Notes: generated from the sequence alone by a model not told the origin. Shown: positions 1-6,973, counted from the first letter of the stretch. The stretch is DNA of 64,000 nt from Fusobacterium naviforme (GCA_003014445.1 PYGH01000001.1:124001-188000), one strand, 5' to 3'. Numbers and translations: made by a program.

Positions 1-6
1 AAATAC

Positions 7-132
7 ATGGAAAAGTTGAAACGGGTTTATATATGGCTTACGCCGGAAGAAAAGCAAGCCATAGAGGAAAAAGCAAAACGAGCGCAAAAATCAGTCAATC
101 AATACATGAAAGATAAAGCATTATTAGATTAA
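7..132 (+). CDS. small ribbon-helix-helix-like protein
   Basis: A 41-residue reading frame runs from an ATG at base 7 to TAA. It is open upstream to the window edge, so the true start may lie outside. The sequence has a short beta-like stretch (KRVYIWL) followed by two charged helices, the second containing QKSVNQYMKDKA. This layout fits Arc/CopG ribbon-helix-helix DNA-binding proteins of plasmids and integrative elements. It resembles the C-terminal half of the two 63-residue proteins downstream (SIQNYILQAARERM, SLQGYILQAVEERM), so it may be the remnant of a third module copy. A terminator follows 23 bases after the stop. The regulatory role is inferred from fold pattern only. Confidence 0.5.
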   Translation: MEKLKRVYIWLTPEEKQAIEEKAKRAQKSVNQYMKDKALLD

Positions 133-154
133 AACGGGATACCAGGAACGAAAC

Positions 155-186
155 AAGCGCGGATCATAAAGGGCCGCGCTTTTTCT
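155..186 (+). terminator. rho-independent terminator
   Basis: AAGCGCGG pairs with CCGCGCTT around an 11-base loop and runs into TTTTCT. It ends the transcript of the small gene at 7-132. Confidence 0.65.
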
Positions 187-202
187 ATGCTATTTTCACG
201 GC

Positions 203-231
203 TTGCACCGGTGTTGTTTTCCTGCTATAAT
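203..231 (+). promoter_or_regulatory. sigma-A-type promoter of the candidate short RNA (copy 1)
   Basis: TTGCAC at 203-208 and a perfect TATAAT at 226-231 are separated by exactly 17 bases. Transcription would begin near base 238 and meet a terminator about 75 bases later without crossing any plausible ORF. Confidence 0.6.
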
Positions 232-237
232 GTTTTT

Positions 238-314
238 CAAGAGGAGCCCCGGCGGCAGGTTCGCCGGGTCTCTCTGAATCGGTTTAGCTCTGTAGGCGGG
301 CCGATTCTTTTTTT
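238..314 (+). ncRNA. candidate short RNA of module copy 1
   Basis: From the predicted start, the transcript would form a GC hairpin (CCCGGCG at 248-254 with CGCCGGG at 262-268). It then forms a second hairpin (GAATCGG at 276-282 with CCGATTC at 301-307) directly followed by eight T residues, a good intrinsic terminator. The unit is about 77 nucleotides and converges on the 36-residue ORF encoded on the opposite strand at 320-430. Its 3' end is therefore antisense to the downstream part of that ORF's transcript. Module copy 2 repeats the arrangement at 978-1048. No known RNA family is recognised, and transcription is inferred. Confidence 0.45.
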
Positions 315-319
315 ATTGC

Positions 320-430
320 TTACTTCAGTAAATTTCCGATTGATTCTTTCGCTTCCTCAAGTGTTTTACACTTTTCCAGAATTTCCAGAATCGCTTTTAC
401 CAAAGCTTCAGAAACATTCATTTCATCCAT
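320..430 (-). CDS. 36-residue amphipathic micro-protein (module copy 1)
   Basis: The minus-strand frame is 36 residues when started at the ATG behind AGGAGGAAAGGAAA, a strong ribosome-binding site. A longer in-frame start exists upstream but lacks such a site. The product begins MDEMNVSEALVKAIL and ends EESIGNLLK-like; it is acidic, helical and has no membrane segment. It aligns by eye with the 38-residue product at 1061-1177: both have xVxEALxKAI, then a loop with K/S, EE, and I-x-x-LL-x at the end. It is divergent from the 63-residue gene at 629-820. It could be a micro-toxin, an anti-regulator or a structural partner of the neighbouring protein. Function is unknown. Confidence 0.55.
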   Translation of the reverse strand: MDEMNVSEALVKAILEILEKCKTLEEAKESIGNLLK

Positions 431-508
431 TTTCCTTTCCTCCTGTTTCACCCTGCGGATACTCGCTTGCTTTTCGGTTGCCCGTGTCGCTTGCTGTGCC
501 TTAACGAT

Positions 509-580
509 AACCGTAGACGGATACAAAGTCAACTCCTAAATTTCAAAGATTGTGAAAACAGCATAAAACCGTAGACGGTT
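509..580. promoter_or_regulatory. repeated operator-like sites between divergent genes (copy 1)
   Basis: AACCGTAGACGG occurs at 509-520 and again at 567-578. The second copy extends to AACCGTAGACGGTT, a palindrome except for its two central bases. Both lie in the intergenic region between the micro-ORF (leftward) and the 63-residue gene (rightward), where an autoregulatory ribbon-helix-helix protein would bind. Confidence 0.45.
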
Positions 581-628
581 ATGCATGAATTAGTGTATAA
601 TATATAAAAACTGTAAAAGGAGCTATAC

Positions 629-820
629 ATGGCAGTATCAGAGGCACACAAAAAAGCAAGCTATAAGTACAACGCCAGCCGGGACAGTATCACCATAAGA
701 CCGGAGAAGACAGAAGGCGCAGAGATTAGAAAAGCAGCGGCGGAAGCGGAGCAGAGTATACAAAACTATATCTTACAGGCAGCGCGGGAGCGCATGAAGC
801 GCGACGGAAAGCTAGACTAA
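629..820 (+). CDS. 63-residue ribbon-helix-helix-like protein (module copy 1)
   Basis: The ATG follows AAAAGGAG at good spacing. The protein starts MAVSEAHKKASYKYNASRD, has a strand-like SITIRP, then two helices ending in SIQNYILQAARERMKRDGK. This is the layout of small Arc-type DNA-binding proteins common on Firmicutes integrative elements. It is about half identical to the product at 1390-1581. The best guess is an autoregulator binding the AACCGTAGACGG sites upstream. Its transcript would run through the 29-base tandem repeats before meeting the hairpin at 1021-1043. Confidence 0.7.
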   Translation: MAVSEAHKKASYKYNASRDSITIRPEKTEGAEIRKAAAEAEQSIQNYILQAARERMKRDGKLD

Positions 821-857
821 ATCACAGCGCACACACACCACGCTTTCTTTTATTAAC

Positions 858-943
858 CGCTTGTCCGGGGAGACCGTGATCTGATACGCTTGTCCGGGGA
901 GACCGTGATCTGATACGCTTGTCCGGGGAGACCGTGATCTGAT
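858..943. repeat. three tandem copies of a 29-base unit
   Basis: Copies start at 858, 887 and 916. The first two are identical and the third lacks only the last base. Each unit begins CGCTTGTCCGGGG and ends GTGATCTGATA. There is no spacer between copies, so this is not CRISPR. The last copy abuts the -35 hexamer (943-948) of the candidate short RNA of module copy 2, so the array could be a protein-binding site or an expansion inside a 3' untranslated region. Confidence 0.9.
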
Positions 944-971
944 TGTCTTTTTAGTCTTTATCTGCTATACT
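943..971 (+). promoter_or_regulatory. promoter of the candidate short RNA (copy 2)
   Basis: TTGTCT at 943-948 and TATACT at 966-971 are 17 bases apart. The position relative to the following hairpins matches the promoter at 203-231. Confidence 0.55.
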
Positions 972-977
972 TTTAAT

Positions 978-1048
978 GAGTAGCGGCGGAGCGGATACCG
1001 CTACCAGGTTTTTGGTTACGTCCCCGGTGTGCCTCACCGGGGATTTTT
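978..1048 (+). ncRNA. candidate short RNA of module copy 2
   Basis: The predicted transcript contains AGCGG/CCGCT with a three-base loop (990-1002). A terminator hairpin follows (TCCCCGGTG at 1021-1029 with CACCGGGGA at 1035-1043), then TTTTTAT. Total length is about 70 nucleotides. It converges on the 38-residue ORF at 1061-1177, exactly as copy 1 converges on its own micro-ORF. Primary sequence is poorly conserved between copies but architecture is. Transcription is inferred. Confidence 0.45.
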
Positions 1049-1060
1049 ATATTTAGTAGA

Positions 1061-1177
1061 TTAGTTTAGTAGTTCTTTTATCCGTTTGATTGTTTCCTCT
1101 TTACTTTCCGATGGTTCAATAATTGTAATAATTGCTTTTATTAAAGCCTCCGTTACTATCATTTCTTCGTTCCCCAT
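1061..1177 (-). CDS. 38-residue amphipathic micro-protein (module copy 2)
   Basis: The frame starts at an ATG 8 bases behind AAAGGAG and encodes 38 residues beginning MGNEEMIVTEALIKAI and ending KRIKELLN. It is the counterpart of the 36-residue product at 320-430, with a conserved V-x-EALxKAI core and a terminal LL. There is no signal peptide or clear membrane helix. It is divergent from the 63-residue gene at 1390-1581 and convergent with a candidate short RNA. The retention of this micro-ORF in two diverged copies argues that it is a real gene. Function is unknown. Confidence 0.55.
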   Translation of the reverse strand: MGNEEMIVTEALIKAIITIIEPSESKEETIKRIKELLN

Positions 1178-1233
1178 GTTCTCCGCTCCTTTCCCAGCTT
1201 GCGTTGCTTCGCTTGCTGTGATTGCATACTAGA

Positions 1234-1337
1234 ACTGTTGCGTGCGGATTGTCAAGCACTGTTGCGTGGGAAAAATCGATTTGTGAGAAGTGAGCAAAAC
1301 ACTGTTGCGTGAATTGTGGAAAATGCACTATTGCGTG
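1234..1337. repeat. four direct repeats, operator or iteron-like
   Basis: ACTGTTGCGTG occurs at 1234-1244, 1258-1268 and 1301-1311, and ACTATTGCGTG at 1327-1337. The repeats fill the region between the divergent micro-ORF and the 63-residue gene of module copy 2. The position matches the AACCGTAGACGG pair in copy 1, but the sequence is unrelated, as expected if each DNA-binding protein has its own site. Confidence 0.75.
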
Positions 1338-1389
1338 TCGATGTATATACTTATATAACTATATAAAAGATACAGGAAGGAGGGATACA

Positions 1390-1581
1390 ATGCCGGTATC
1401 AGAGAGTAAAAGAAAAAGCAATGACAAATATAATTCTAAGTGCGATTATATAAGCCTTAGACCGATAAAAGAAAAAGGCGAAACGATCAGAGAAGCAGCA
1501 AAGCAAGCAGGGCAAAGCTTGCAGGGCTATATATTGCAGGCAGTAGAAGAGCGCATGGAGCGCGACGGAAAAGTAGAGTAA
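1390..1581 (+). CDS. 63-residue ribbon-helix-helix-like protein (module copy 2)
   Basis: The ATG at 1390 follows AGGAAGGAGGG, a strong ribosome-binding site; an upstream in-frame start at 1309 would run through the repeats and is rejected. The product begins MPVSESKRKSNDKYNSK and ends GYILQAVEERMERDGKVE. Proteins with this N-terminal SESKRKSNDKY pattern and C-terminal helix are common on Clostridia mobile elements and are usually annotated as Arc-like DNA-binding. It is a paralogue of the product at 629-820. Autoregulation through the ACTGTTGCGTG repeats is inferred. Confidence 0.7.
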   Translation: MPVSESKRKSNDKYNSKCDYISLRPIKEKGETIREAAKQAGQSLQGYILQAVEERMERDGKVE

Positions 1582-1592
1582 ACCACAACGCA

Positions 1593-1630
1593 AGCGGGGA
1601 CTGGTCACATCCAGAACCTCGCTATTTTTT
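1593..1630 (+). terminator. terminator-like hairpin
   Basis: AGCG pairs with CGCT and inner CTGG with CCAG, followed by ATTTTTT. It lies 12 bases after the stop of the 63-residue gene. Confidence 0.5.
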
Positions 1631-2192
1631 CGCCCTGATTTATACAACGCCCGCGCCGCCCGCCTCCGCCCTCACACGCACGCGCGCTCCAGCGCACACC
1701 AGACCACCCATACACACCAGACCAGGCAGGGTCACACGCCTACATATATACACTGATTATATAAAAGATAGGATGAATTAAGTACACAGCCGCCGCTACA
1801 TAAACTGCATACATATACATAAAAAGAACAAATATATACATAAAATCGCATAAAAGAGTTGAAAGTATCAAAAAAAGACGGGAATACAAAAAAAGAGAGC
1901 GCATAAAAATGCTGGCAGGTTCTTTTGGGAAAATTCTTGCCTGTTACGGGTGCAGCAGCGCAAAAGTTTTCTAGGTAGGATCATTTTTTTAACACTTCAG
2001 GCGGTCTGGGGACAGGATTTTCAAGGGGATATCTTGACAAGACAGAAAAGTGCGCACATTCAGATCGAAAATAATTAGCAACTATTAGCGTTTACTGCGC
2101 TTTTTAGGTGTTAAAATGATAGCGTCAGAAAGTGTAGAGTCCTTGCAGAAATATCTGCGGGGATTTTTTAATGCAAAGATTTGGAGGCTGAG
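1631..2192. other. gene-free stretch with C-rich segment
   Basis: No credible ORF is seen. Bases 1645-1740 are strikingly C-rich and G-poor on the plus strand with many CACAC/CCACC tracts, followed by an AT-rich stretch (1740-1900). The strand bias might mark an unstructured region of a lost transcript. No origin, promoter or repeat could be established. Confidence 0.5.
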
Positions 2193-2645
2193 ATGGAAGT
2201 GGTGAACAAGGAAGCCGCCAAAGCTGAGTATCTTGCCCGAAAAATGCGCGGGGAGCCGGTCAGGCTGAAGACGTTGGCTAGAGAACTTGGGATTACATAT
2301 CGGCCTTTGCGGGAATGGAAAACAGAGGGGAACTGGGATTCTGGTTTGAAAGGCCTGCACGGCCCTAAGATGGGGAACCAGAACGCGAAGGGGCATAAGA
2401 ATGCTAAAGGGTGCAAGACCAGCGGAGCCCCGAAGGGGAGCCACAACGCCGAGAAGGACGGCGCCTATAGTTCTATTACCTTTGAAACCACGACAGAGGC
2501 TGAAAGAGAATTAGCAGAGAATACCTCAACCAACGGAAAGGCTGCCCTTGAATATGAATTGCGCATTCTGAGAGTAAGGGAACATCGCATCTTGACTAAG
2601 ATTGATGAATACGAAAGCCAGAGCGAAACAACATTAGAATCGTAA
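2193..2645 (+). pseudogene. phage terminase small subunit, 3'-truncated
   Basis: The ATG at 2193 follows GGAGG with a 5-base gap. The N-terminus (KTLARELGITYRPLREWKTE) is a helix-turn-helix as in phage TerS proteins. It is followed by the family's glycine/asparagine-rich linker (KMGNQNAKGHKNAKG and APKGSHNAEKDG), then the helical EYELRILRVREHRIL segment. The frame then reads a few unrelated residues and stops exactly where a serine recombinase fragment begins in another frame. This is the scar of a deletion joining two genes. TerS recognises phage DNA for packaging; with no large subunit nearby, this copy is not functional in that role. Confidence 0.75.
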
Positions 2646-3190
2646 ACATTTACGCTGACCGTGCTGCATCTGCCAGTAAAGATATTGAGAAACGAGTATC
2701 TTTTCTGAAAATGATTAAAGATAGTGAAAAGCACAATTTTGACGCTGTTATTGTGTACAAGCTTGACCGCTTTTCCCGTTCTCGTTACGATATGGCGAAC
2801 TTCAAATACCGTCTTCGTAAAAACGGTGTCCAACTCATTTCTGCTACAGAAAACATAAGCACAGACCCAGAAGGGATTATCCTTGAATCTGTGCTTGAAG
2901 GTATGGCTGAATTTTATAGTGCTGAACTATCACAAAAGATAACACGTGGGCTTAGAGAATCCGCTTTCAAACATAATTCTATAGGCGGTTCTATTCCTTG
3001 GAACAGTTCAAGGGTGGAAATATAGAGGATGAAGATTTTAGGCGCATGGTTATTGACCTGTTTGTGAACTCCGTTACAGTATGGGACGAACTAAACGATT
3101 ATTTCAAGATAACCATTGCTTGTAATCTCACGTCCCTGCCGACAAAAACGTACCGCCTACAGAAAGGCGGTACGTTTTTGTCGGATTTAG
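2627..3190 (+). pseudogene. serine site-specific recombinase, doubly truncated
   Basis: The frame from about 2627 encodes RIVNIYADRAAS, then VYKLDRFSRSRYDMANFKYRLRK-type and ISTDPEGIILESVLEGMAEFYSAEL-type blocks, hallmarks of large serine recombinases. The N-terminal part with the catalytic serine is absent, having been replaced by the terminase fragment. At about 2995 the sequence jumps frame from GGSIPW to a C-terminal piece (EQFKGGNIEDEDFRRMVIDLFVNSV), so most of the recombinase and zinc-ribbon domains are deleted. It is therefore a dead integrase of a former integrative element or prophage. Start codons inside it (2711, 2998) do not define genes. Confidence 0.85.
3139..3184. terminator. 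perfect 19-bp hairpin, bidirectional terminator
   Basis: CCGACAAAAACGTACCGCC (3139-3157) pairs perfectly with 3166-3184 around TACAGAAA. With A and T tracts on both arms it can act as a terminator in both directions. It would stop truA transcription arriving from the right and readthrough from the mobile remnant on the left. It sits within the reading frame of the recombinase relic. Confidence 0.75.
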
Positions 3191-3318
3191 AACGCACTGC
3201 ACCACAAAAGGTAGGTGGAAATGGTTTTTCAGCTTCAGTGTCGCTTATCTTGGTGGAGACCCGACACTTTTTATTCCTGGCGTCCTATACTCCTGTTTTG
3301 GCATGGCTATCTGCCGCG

Positions 3319-4134
3319 TCAGTAATCCACCCGGATGAGGCAGAGTCCCTGCGCGGGGGCCGTGTAGCCTGCGGCAGTGCGGTCCCTGGCCTCCAGAATC
3401 GCAGACATTTCCTCCGGGCTGCGCTTTCCAAAGCCCACCTCCAGAAGCGTGCCGCTTAGGATGCGCACCATGTGCTGCAGGAAGCCGTTGCCGTGAAAGT
3501 ACATGCGGAGATAGGGGCCGGATACGCGTATCTCTATGGAATTCACAGTGCGGACTGTGGATTTTTTCATCCGCGGATTTCCGCAGAAGCTCCGGAAATC
3601 GTGCGTTCCGGTGAGCAGTGCGGCGGCTTCTCTCATGCGGGAGACATCCGGCATCTGCTCCAGCAGCGTCAGATATTTTCTCTCGAACACCGGCTTTGCA
3701 TTTCCGGCGTAGCAGCTGTAGCAGTAGGTCTTTCCGACTGCCGAGTAGCGGGCGTGAAAGCGCTCCGCGGCGCGTCGCAGACCGTCCACGCTGATATCCT
3801 CCGGGAGATAGCGATTCATGTAGTCCTGAATTTCTGCCTCGCTGCGCGGCGTGTCCAGGCGAACGCTCGCGATCATGGCTTTCGCGTGGACGCCTGCGTC
3901 GGTTCTTCCGGCGCCTGTTACACTGACTGCGGGTAATGCTTCCGTCTGCGCTGTCTCTTTGGATGAGTCTGTGCAGTGCGCTTTTGTTTCTCTTTCCTCT
4001 CGATCCGCGAGGAGCATTCTGGCGAGAACTGTCTCCAGCTTGCCCTGTATGGTGTTCTCTGTGCTTTTCTGGTGCTCCCAGCCGAAGTAGCGGCTGCCGT
4101 CATAGCTGATCGTGAGCTTGTAGTTCTGCTCCAT
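3319..4134 (-). CDS. truA: tRNA pseudouridine(38-40) synthase TruA
   Basis: TruA converts uridines 38-40 of the tRNA anticodon arm to pseudouridine. The start is the ATG at 4134, preceded by AGAGGAGAG and giving the usual MEQNYKLTISYDGSRYFGW N-terminus; a longer frame upstream is unsupported. The catalytic motif GAGRTDAGVHA puts the nucleophile at Asp79. The later HDFRSFCG and GNGFLQHMVRIL blocks are typical of the family. Length is 271 residues, slightly long because of a charged insertion at about residues 43-68 just before the catalytic motif. It stands alone on the minus strand, with the mobile-element scar immediately beyond its 3' end. Confidence 0.97.
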   Translation of the reverse strand: MEQNYKLTISYDGSRYFGWEHQKSTENTIQGKLETVLARMLLADREERETKAHCTDSSKETAQTEALPAVSVTGAGRTDAGVHAKAMIASVRLDTPRSEAEIQDYMNRYLPEDISVDGLRRAAERFHARYSAVGKTYCYSCYAGNAKPVFERKYLTLLEQMPDVSRMREAAALLTGTHDFRSFCGNPRMKKSTVRTVNSIEIRVSGPYLRMYFHGNGFLQHMVRILSGTLLEVGFGKRSPEEMSAILEARDRTAAGYTAPAQGLCLIRVDY

Positions 4135-4460
4135 GTCTCTCCTCTCTGCACGTGTTTTACTGCGTACCTGCGTTTGTGAGGGGCGTGTTCCTCTCAAATA
4201 CAGATATCCCGCTGTCCTTGTTCTGCTGAATATGCACCTGTCCCCTTTATCGGGCGGGAAAATTCTTCTTAAAGATAAGTATAGGGATTTCCCGCCGGCA
4301 GTCAACGAGAGGAGCGTTCGGTTCATAAAACCGACCGGAAATGAAAAGAAAGAAGCAAACACTTGCCGTCTGCTTTGCGCTAAAGTAAAGTGTAATAAAT
4401 ACGTGAAAGCAGCTGAGACGTATACGTCACAGTATAAGCTCATATGCAGGGGAGACTGGA
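4135..4460. promoter_or_regulatory. divergent intergenic region, truA / L,D-transpeptidase
   Basis: No gene is seen. Two structures stand out. One is a hairpin of GGCGGGAAA (4253-4261) with TTTCCCGCC (4288-4296). The other is a perfect 12-bp palindrome, GACGTATACGTC (4417-4428), 33 bases before the next start codon and a possible operator. No clear -35/-10 pair could be assigned. Confidence 0.4.
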
Positions 4461-5354
4461 ATGCGGAAAAAGAACATCGGAATCAGATATCTGGCGGCGG
4501 GGGCACTGCTCTGCGGGGCGCTGCTGCTTGGGAGCGACAGTGCAGAAGCGGCTGTCGTCACGAAAAATACGGCGCAGGCGGAGCAGCGCTTTGCGGAGCT
4601 GAGCTTTGAGCCGTCCCGTTTTGTGCTGCCGGAGGATGCCCGGGCGCTCGTTGTCGTGGAGGGCTTTGCGGTGAATGGCGGACGGAGTGTCTATCAGGCA
4701 GAGTATACTGCGGATCCAAAGCTCTGGAACCGCGCGCGGGTCACAGTCTTTACAAAGAATACGGAGGGTGGCTGGACAGAGAAAATCCAGTCTGCGGCAG
4801 TGTATGGCTGGGGAGGCATGTCAAACCACCGTCACTCGGGGGACGGCAGTACACCGATCGGACTGTGGAAGGCGGACACTCCCTTTGGTCTGAAAGCTGC
4901 GGAGCCGGGTTTTCCGGCGGACTACATACAGATCTCACGGAGTGCGCGAAATCAGTTCTGGTCGGATATGAGCAACCGCCTGGAGACGAATGGCGATATC
5001 GCTGCGCAGAAGGGAGAGCAGCTCTGGGCGGACTGGGCCACGACGATCTACGATTATGCGCTGAATTCCGGCTTCAACAGGGACCGGGCGCAGCCCGGAA
5101 CAGGAACGGCGCTCTTTCTGCATTGCACGAAGGCCGGAAAGCCCTCCACCGCCGGCTGCGTCGCCATGGATCCGGAGGCGATGAAGGGCATACTGCGTCT
5201 CTATGCGAAGGGCGGGCTCTACGTCGCACAGGCGCCGGAGAGTCAGTTTGAGTCAGTATATACAGCATATTCAGAGACGGGAGCGGCTGCAGCGGGAGCG
5301 TTCAGGGCGTCTTGGCGGCAGCTGCCGGAGACGCAGACCATCGTTCTGGAATAG
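4461..5354 (+). CDS. secreted L,D-transpeptidase-like protein
   Basis: A signal peptide (MRKKN, hydrophobic LAAGALLCGALLLG, SAEA cleavage) leads a 297-residue exported protein. The segment LHCTKAGKPSTAGCVAM (His221, Cys233) matches the HxxxSxGC core of YkuD-type L,D-transpeptidases. Earlier motifs such as GDGSTPIGLW (residues 128-136) match the T/S-P-x-G block of that family. Such enzymes form 3-3 cross-links in peptidoglycan or attach proteins to it. The start follows AGGGGAG. An amidase gene begins 14 bases after the stop, so the two cell-wall enzymes are probably co-transcribed. Confidence 0.85.
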   Translation: MRKKNIGIRYLAAGALLCGALLLGSDSAEAAVVTKNTAQAEQRFAELSFEPSRFVLPEDARALVVVEGFAVNGGRSVYQAEYTADPKLWNRARVTVFTKNTEGGWTEKIQSAAVYGWGGMSNHRHSGDGSTPIGLWKADTPFGLKAAEPGFPADYIQISRSARNQFWSDMSNRLETNGDIAAQKGEQLWADWATTIYDYALNSGFNRDRAQPGTGTALFLHCTKAGKPSTAGCVAMDPEAMKGILRLYAKGGLYVAQAPESQFESVYTAYSETGAAAAGAFRASWRQLPETQTIVLE

Positions 5355-5368
5355 GAGGGGGAGTTGAG

Positions 5369-6475
5369 ATGAAGAGAAATAATCACTGGGCGGTGGTCGG
5401 GACGGCTGCCCTTCTTTCCGCAGCACTCGCCGTGAGCGCGCAGGCGGCAGGTTTCACAGCTGTGCGTCAGACCATGTATGTGGCGGCGAGCGCGCTGAAT
5501 GTGCGCGCAGAGCCGAGCCTCTCCGGCGCAGTCCGGGGAGAACTCTACAGAGGTGAGGCGGTGAAGGTGACGGGACTTGATGGCGAGTGGGCGCGGATTG
5601 AGCTGAACGGAAGCAGCAGTTATGTGGCGCGACGCTATCTCACGGAGACGGTTCCCGCGGCCGGGACGGCGTCGACCGCCGGAGCCGGCGCGACAGAGGG
5701 TGCTGCGGCAGAGCTTCCGGCGGGGGTCACTGTCTCAGAGATCACGCTGACAGATGGCCTTCGCTATGCGGAGTTTTCAAAGATCCACAGCGGCGCTGCG
5801 CAGCTCTACCGGAACACGAAGGGGGCGCACGGAGATATCGTGATCGCGGTAAATGCCGGTCACGGCACAAAGGGCGGTGCGTCCGTGAAGACGCAGTCGC
5901 ATCCGGACGGGAGCGGAAAGGTGACAGGCGGAACCAATGCGCACGGCATGGTGCAGTCCATGGCGGTCTCCTCCGGGATGGATTTTGCGGACGGAACGCC
6001 GGAGCATGTGGTGAATCTGAAGGAGGCGCAGCTTCTTAAGAAGAAGCTTCTCGCCCGCGGCTACAGCGTGCTGATGATACGGGAAGGAAGCGATGTCCAG
6101 CTGGACAATATCGCCCGCACGGTGCTCGCAAACAATTACGCGAGCTGTCACGTCGCAATACACTGGGATGCGACGAGTTCAGATAAAGGTGCCTTCTTCA
6201 TGAGCGTTCCCGATGCGCTGAAGTCCATGGAACCGGTCGCCTCCACCTGGCAGAAGAGTGAGCGCTTCGGTGCGGAGCTCATCGCGGGACTGAAGGGCCG
6301 CGGCGTCAGAATCTACGGTGACGGAACGATGGATATGGATCTCACACAGACCTCCTACTCCACGGTTCCGAGCGTGGATATAGAACTCGGGGATAAGGTC
6401 TCGGATCACGGCGCAGGGACACTGGATACACTTGCCGAGGGACTGGCAGACGGAATCGAGCAGTATTTTAAGTGA
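5369..6475 (+). CDS. N-acetylmuramoyl-L-alanine amidase with SH3 domain
   Basis: The ATG at 5369 follows TAGGAGGGGG; an earlier in-frame ATG overlaps the upstream gene and is rejected. A signal peptide ends near AQAAG. An SH3b domain (about residues 28-93, with ALNVRAEPSLSGAVRGELYRGE) should bind the wall. An amidase_3 domain follows, with NAGHG, NLKEAQLLKK, VAIHWD and DIELGD supplying the zinc ligands (His, Glu, His) and the catalytic Glu. It cleaves stem peptides from glycan strands. It has 368 residues. It is paired with the L,D-transpeptidase gene, suggesting a small wall-remodelling operon. Confidence 0.92.
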   Translation: MKRNNHWAVVGTAALLSAALAVSAQAAGFTAVRQTMYVAASALNVRAEPSLSGAVRGELYRGEAVKVTGLDGEWARIELNGSSSYVARRYLTETVPAAGTASTAGAGATEGAAAELPAGVTVSEITLTDGLRYAEFSKIHSGAAQLYRNTKGAHGDIVIAVNAGHGTKGGASVKTQSHPDGSGKVTGGTNAHGMVQSMAVSSGMDFADGTPEHVVNLKEAQLLKKKLLARGYSVLMIREGSDVQLDNIARTVLANNYASCHVAIHWDATSSDKGAFFMSVPDALKSMEPVASTWQKSERFGAELIAGLKGRGVRIYGDGTMDMDLTQTSYSTVPSVDIELGDKVSDHGAGTLDTLAEGLADGIEQYFK

Positions 6476-6556
6476 AAAAATGCCAGCTGATGTGCGCAGA
6501 AAATAAACAGGAGCGCTGTGCGTGCGTTAAAAATGGACAAAACAGCCAATACTGTG

Positions 6557-6598
6557 TGCCCCCGTAAAGTTTACGGGGGCATATTGATGTGCTAAAAT
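6557..6598 (+). promoter_or_regulatory. hairpin and probable V-ATPase operon promoter
   Basis: TGCCCCCGTAA (6557-6567) pairs with TTACGGGGGCA (6571-6581), an 11-bp stem with a 3-base loop and no T tract. Overlapping it, TTTACG (6570-6575) and TAAAAT (6593-6598) are 17 bases apart and point into the V-ATPase operon. The -35 lies inside the hairpin arm. Confidence 0.45.
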
Positions 6599-6661
6599 AA
6601 ATGCATATGCTTTTTCTGAGGGCGAAGGCAATACAGTCTGAGGAGAACGGAGGGAGACGAA

Positions 6662-6973
6662 ATGGCGAAGGAAACAATAGATGCGATTCGCAGAGCAGAG
6701 CAGGAAACTGTGCATGCAGAGGCAGAAGCAGAGAGACAGGCCAGAGAGCTGCTCCGAAAAGCGCAGGAGGAGGCAAAGGCCCTGATAGAAAAGAAGGTGG
6801 AGGAGGCTGCGGCGCAGGCTGCGGAGGCAATGCAGATCGCAGAGCAGGAGAATGCAGCGCTTCTCTCTGAAAAACAGAAGGAGACGGAGGCAGAGATCCA
6901 GCTGCTGAAAAATCGCGCGGAGAAGAAGCTTCCGGAGGCTGTGGAGAGCGTGCTTCAGTCCCTGACGGAATAA
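6662..6973 (+). CDS. V-type ATPase stalk subunit G/H-like
   Basis: The protein has 103 residues and is almost entirely an alanine/glutamate/lysine-rich coiled coil (ARELLRKAQEEAKALIEKK). This is the form of the peripheral-stalk partner of subunit E (NtpF or AhaH class). It is the first gene of the operon, directly upstream of subunit I, where this subunit is usually found. Identification rests on composition, size and position, since coiled coils carry little motif information. Confidence 0.8.
   Translation: MAKETIDAIRRAEQETVHAEAEAERQARELLRKAQEEAKALIEKKVEEAAAQAAEAMQIAEQENAALLSEKQKETEAEIQLLKNRAEKKLPEAVESVLQSLTE

Noticed and set aside
187-504. 105-residue plus-strand ORF
   Set aside because: It overlaps the candidate short RNA and is antisense to the better supported micro-ORF; its composition is unlike a protein and it has no ribosome-binding site.
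858-943. Possible CRISPR array
   Set aside because: The three 29-base units are directly adjacent with no spacers, and no cas genes are present.
2998-3459. 153-residue ORF as a gene
   Set aside because: Its first part is the C-terminal end of the broken recombinase and the rest runs through a terminator hairpin and antisense to truA.
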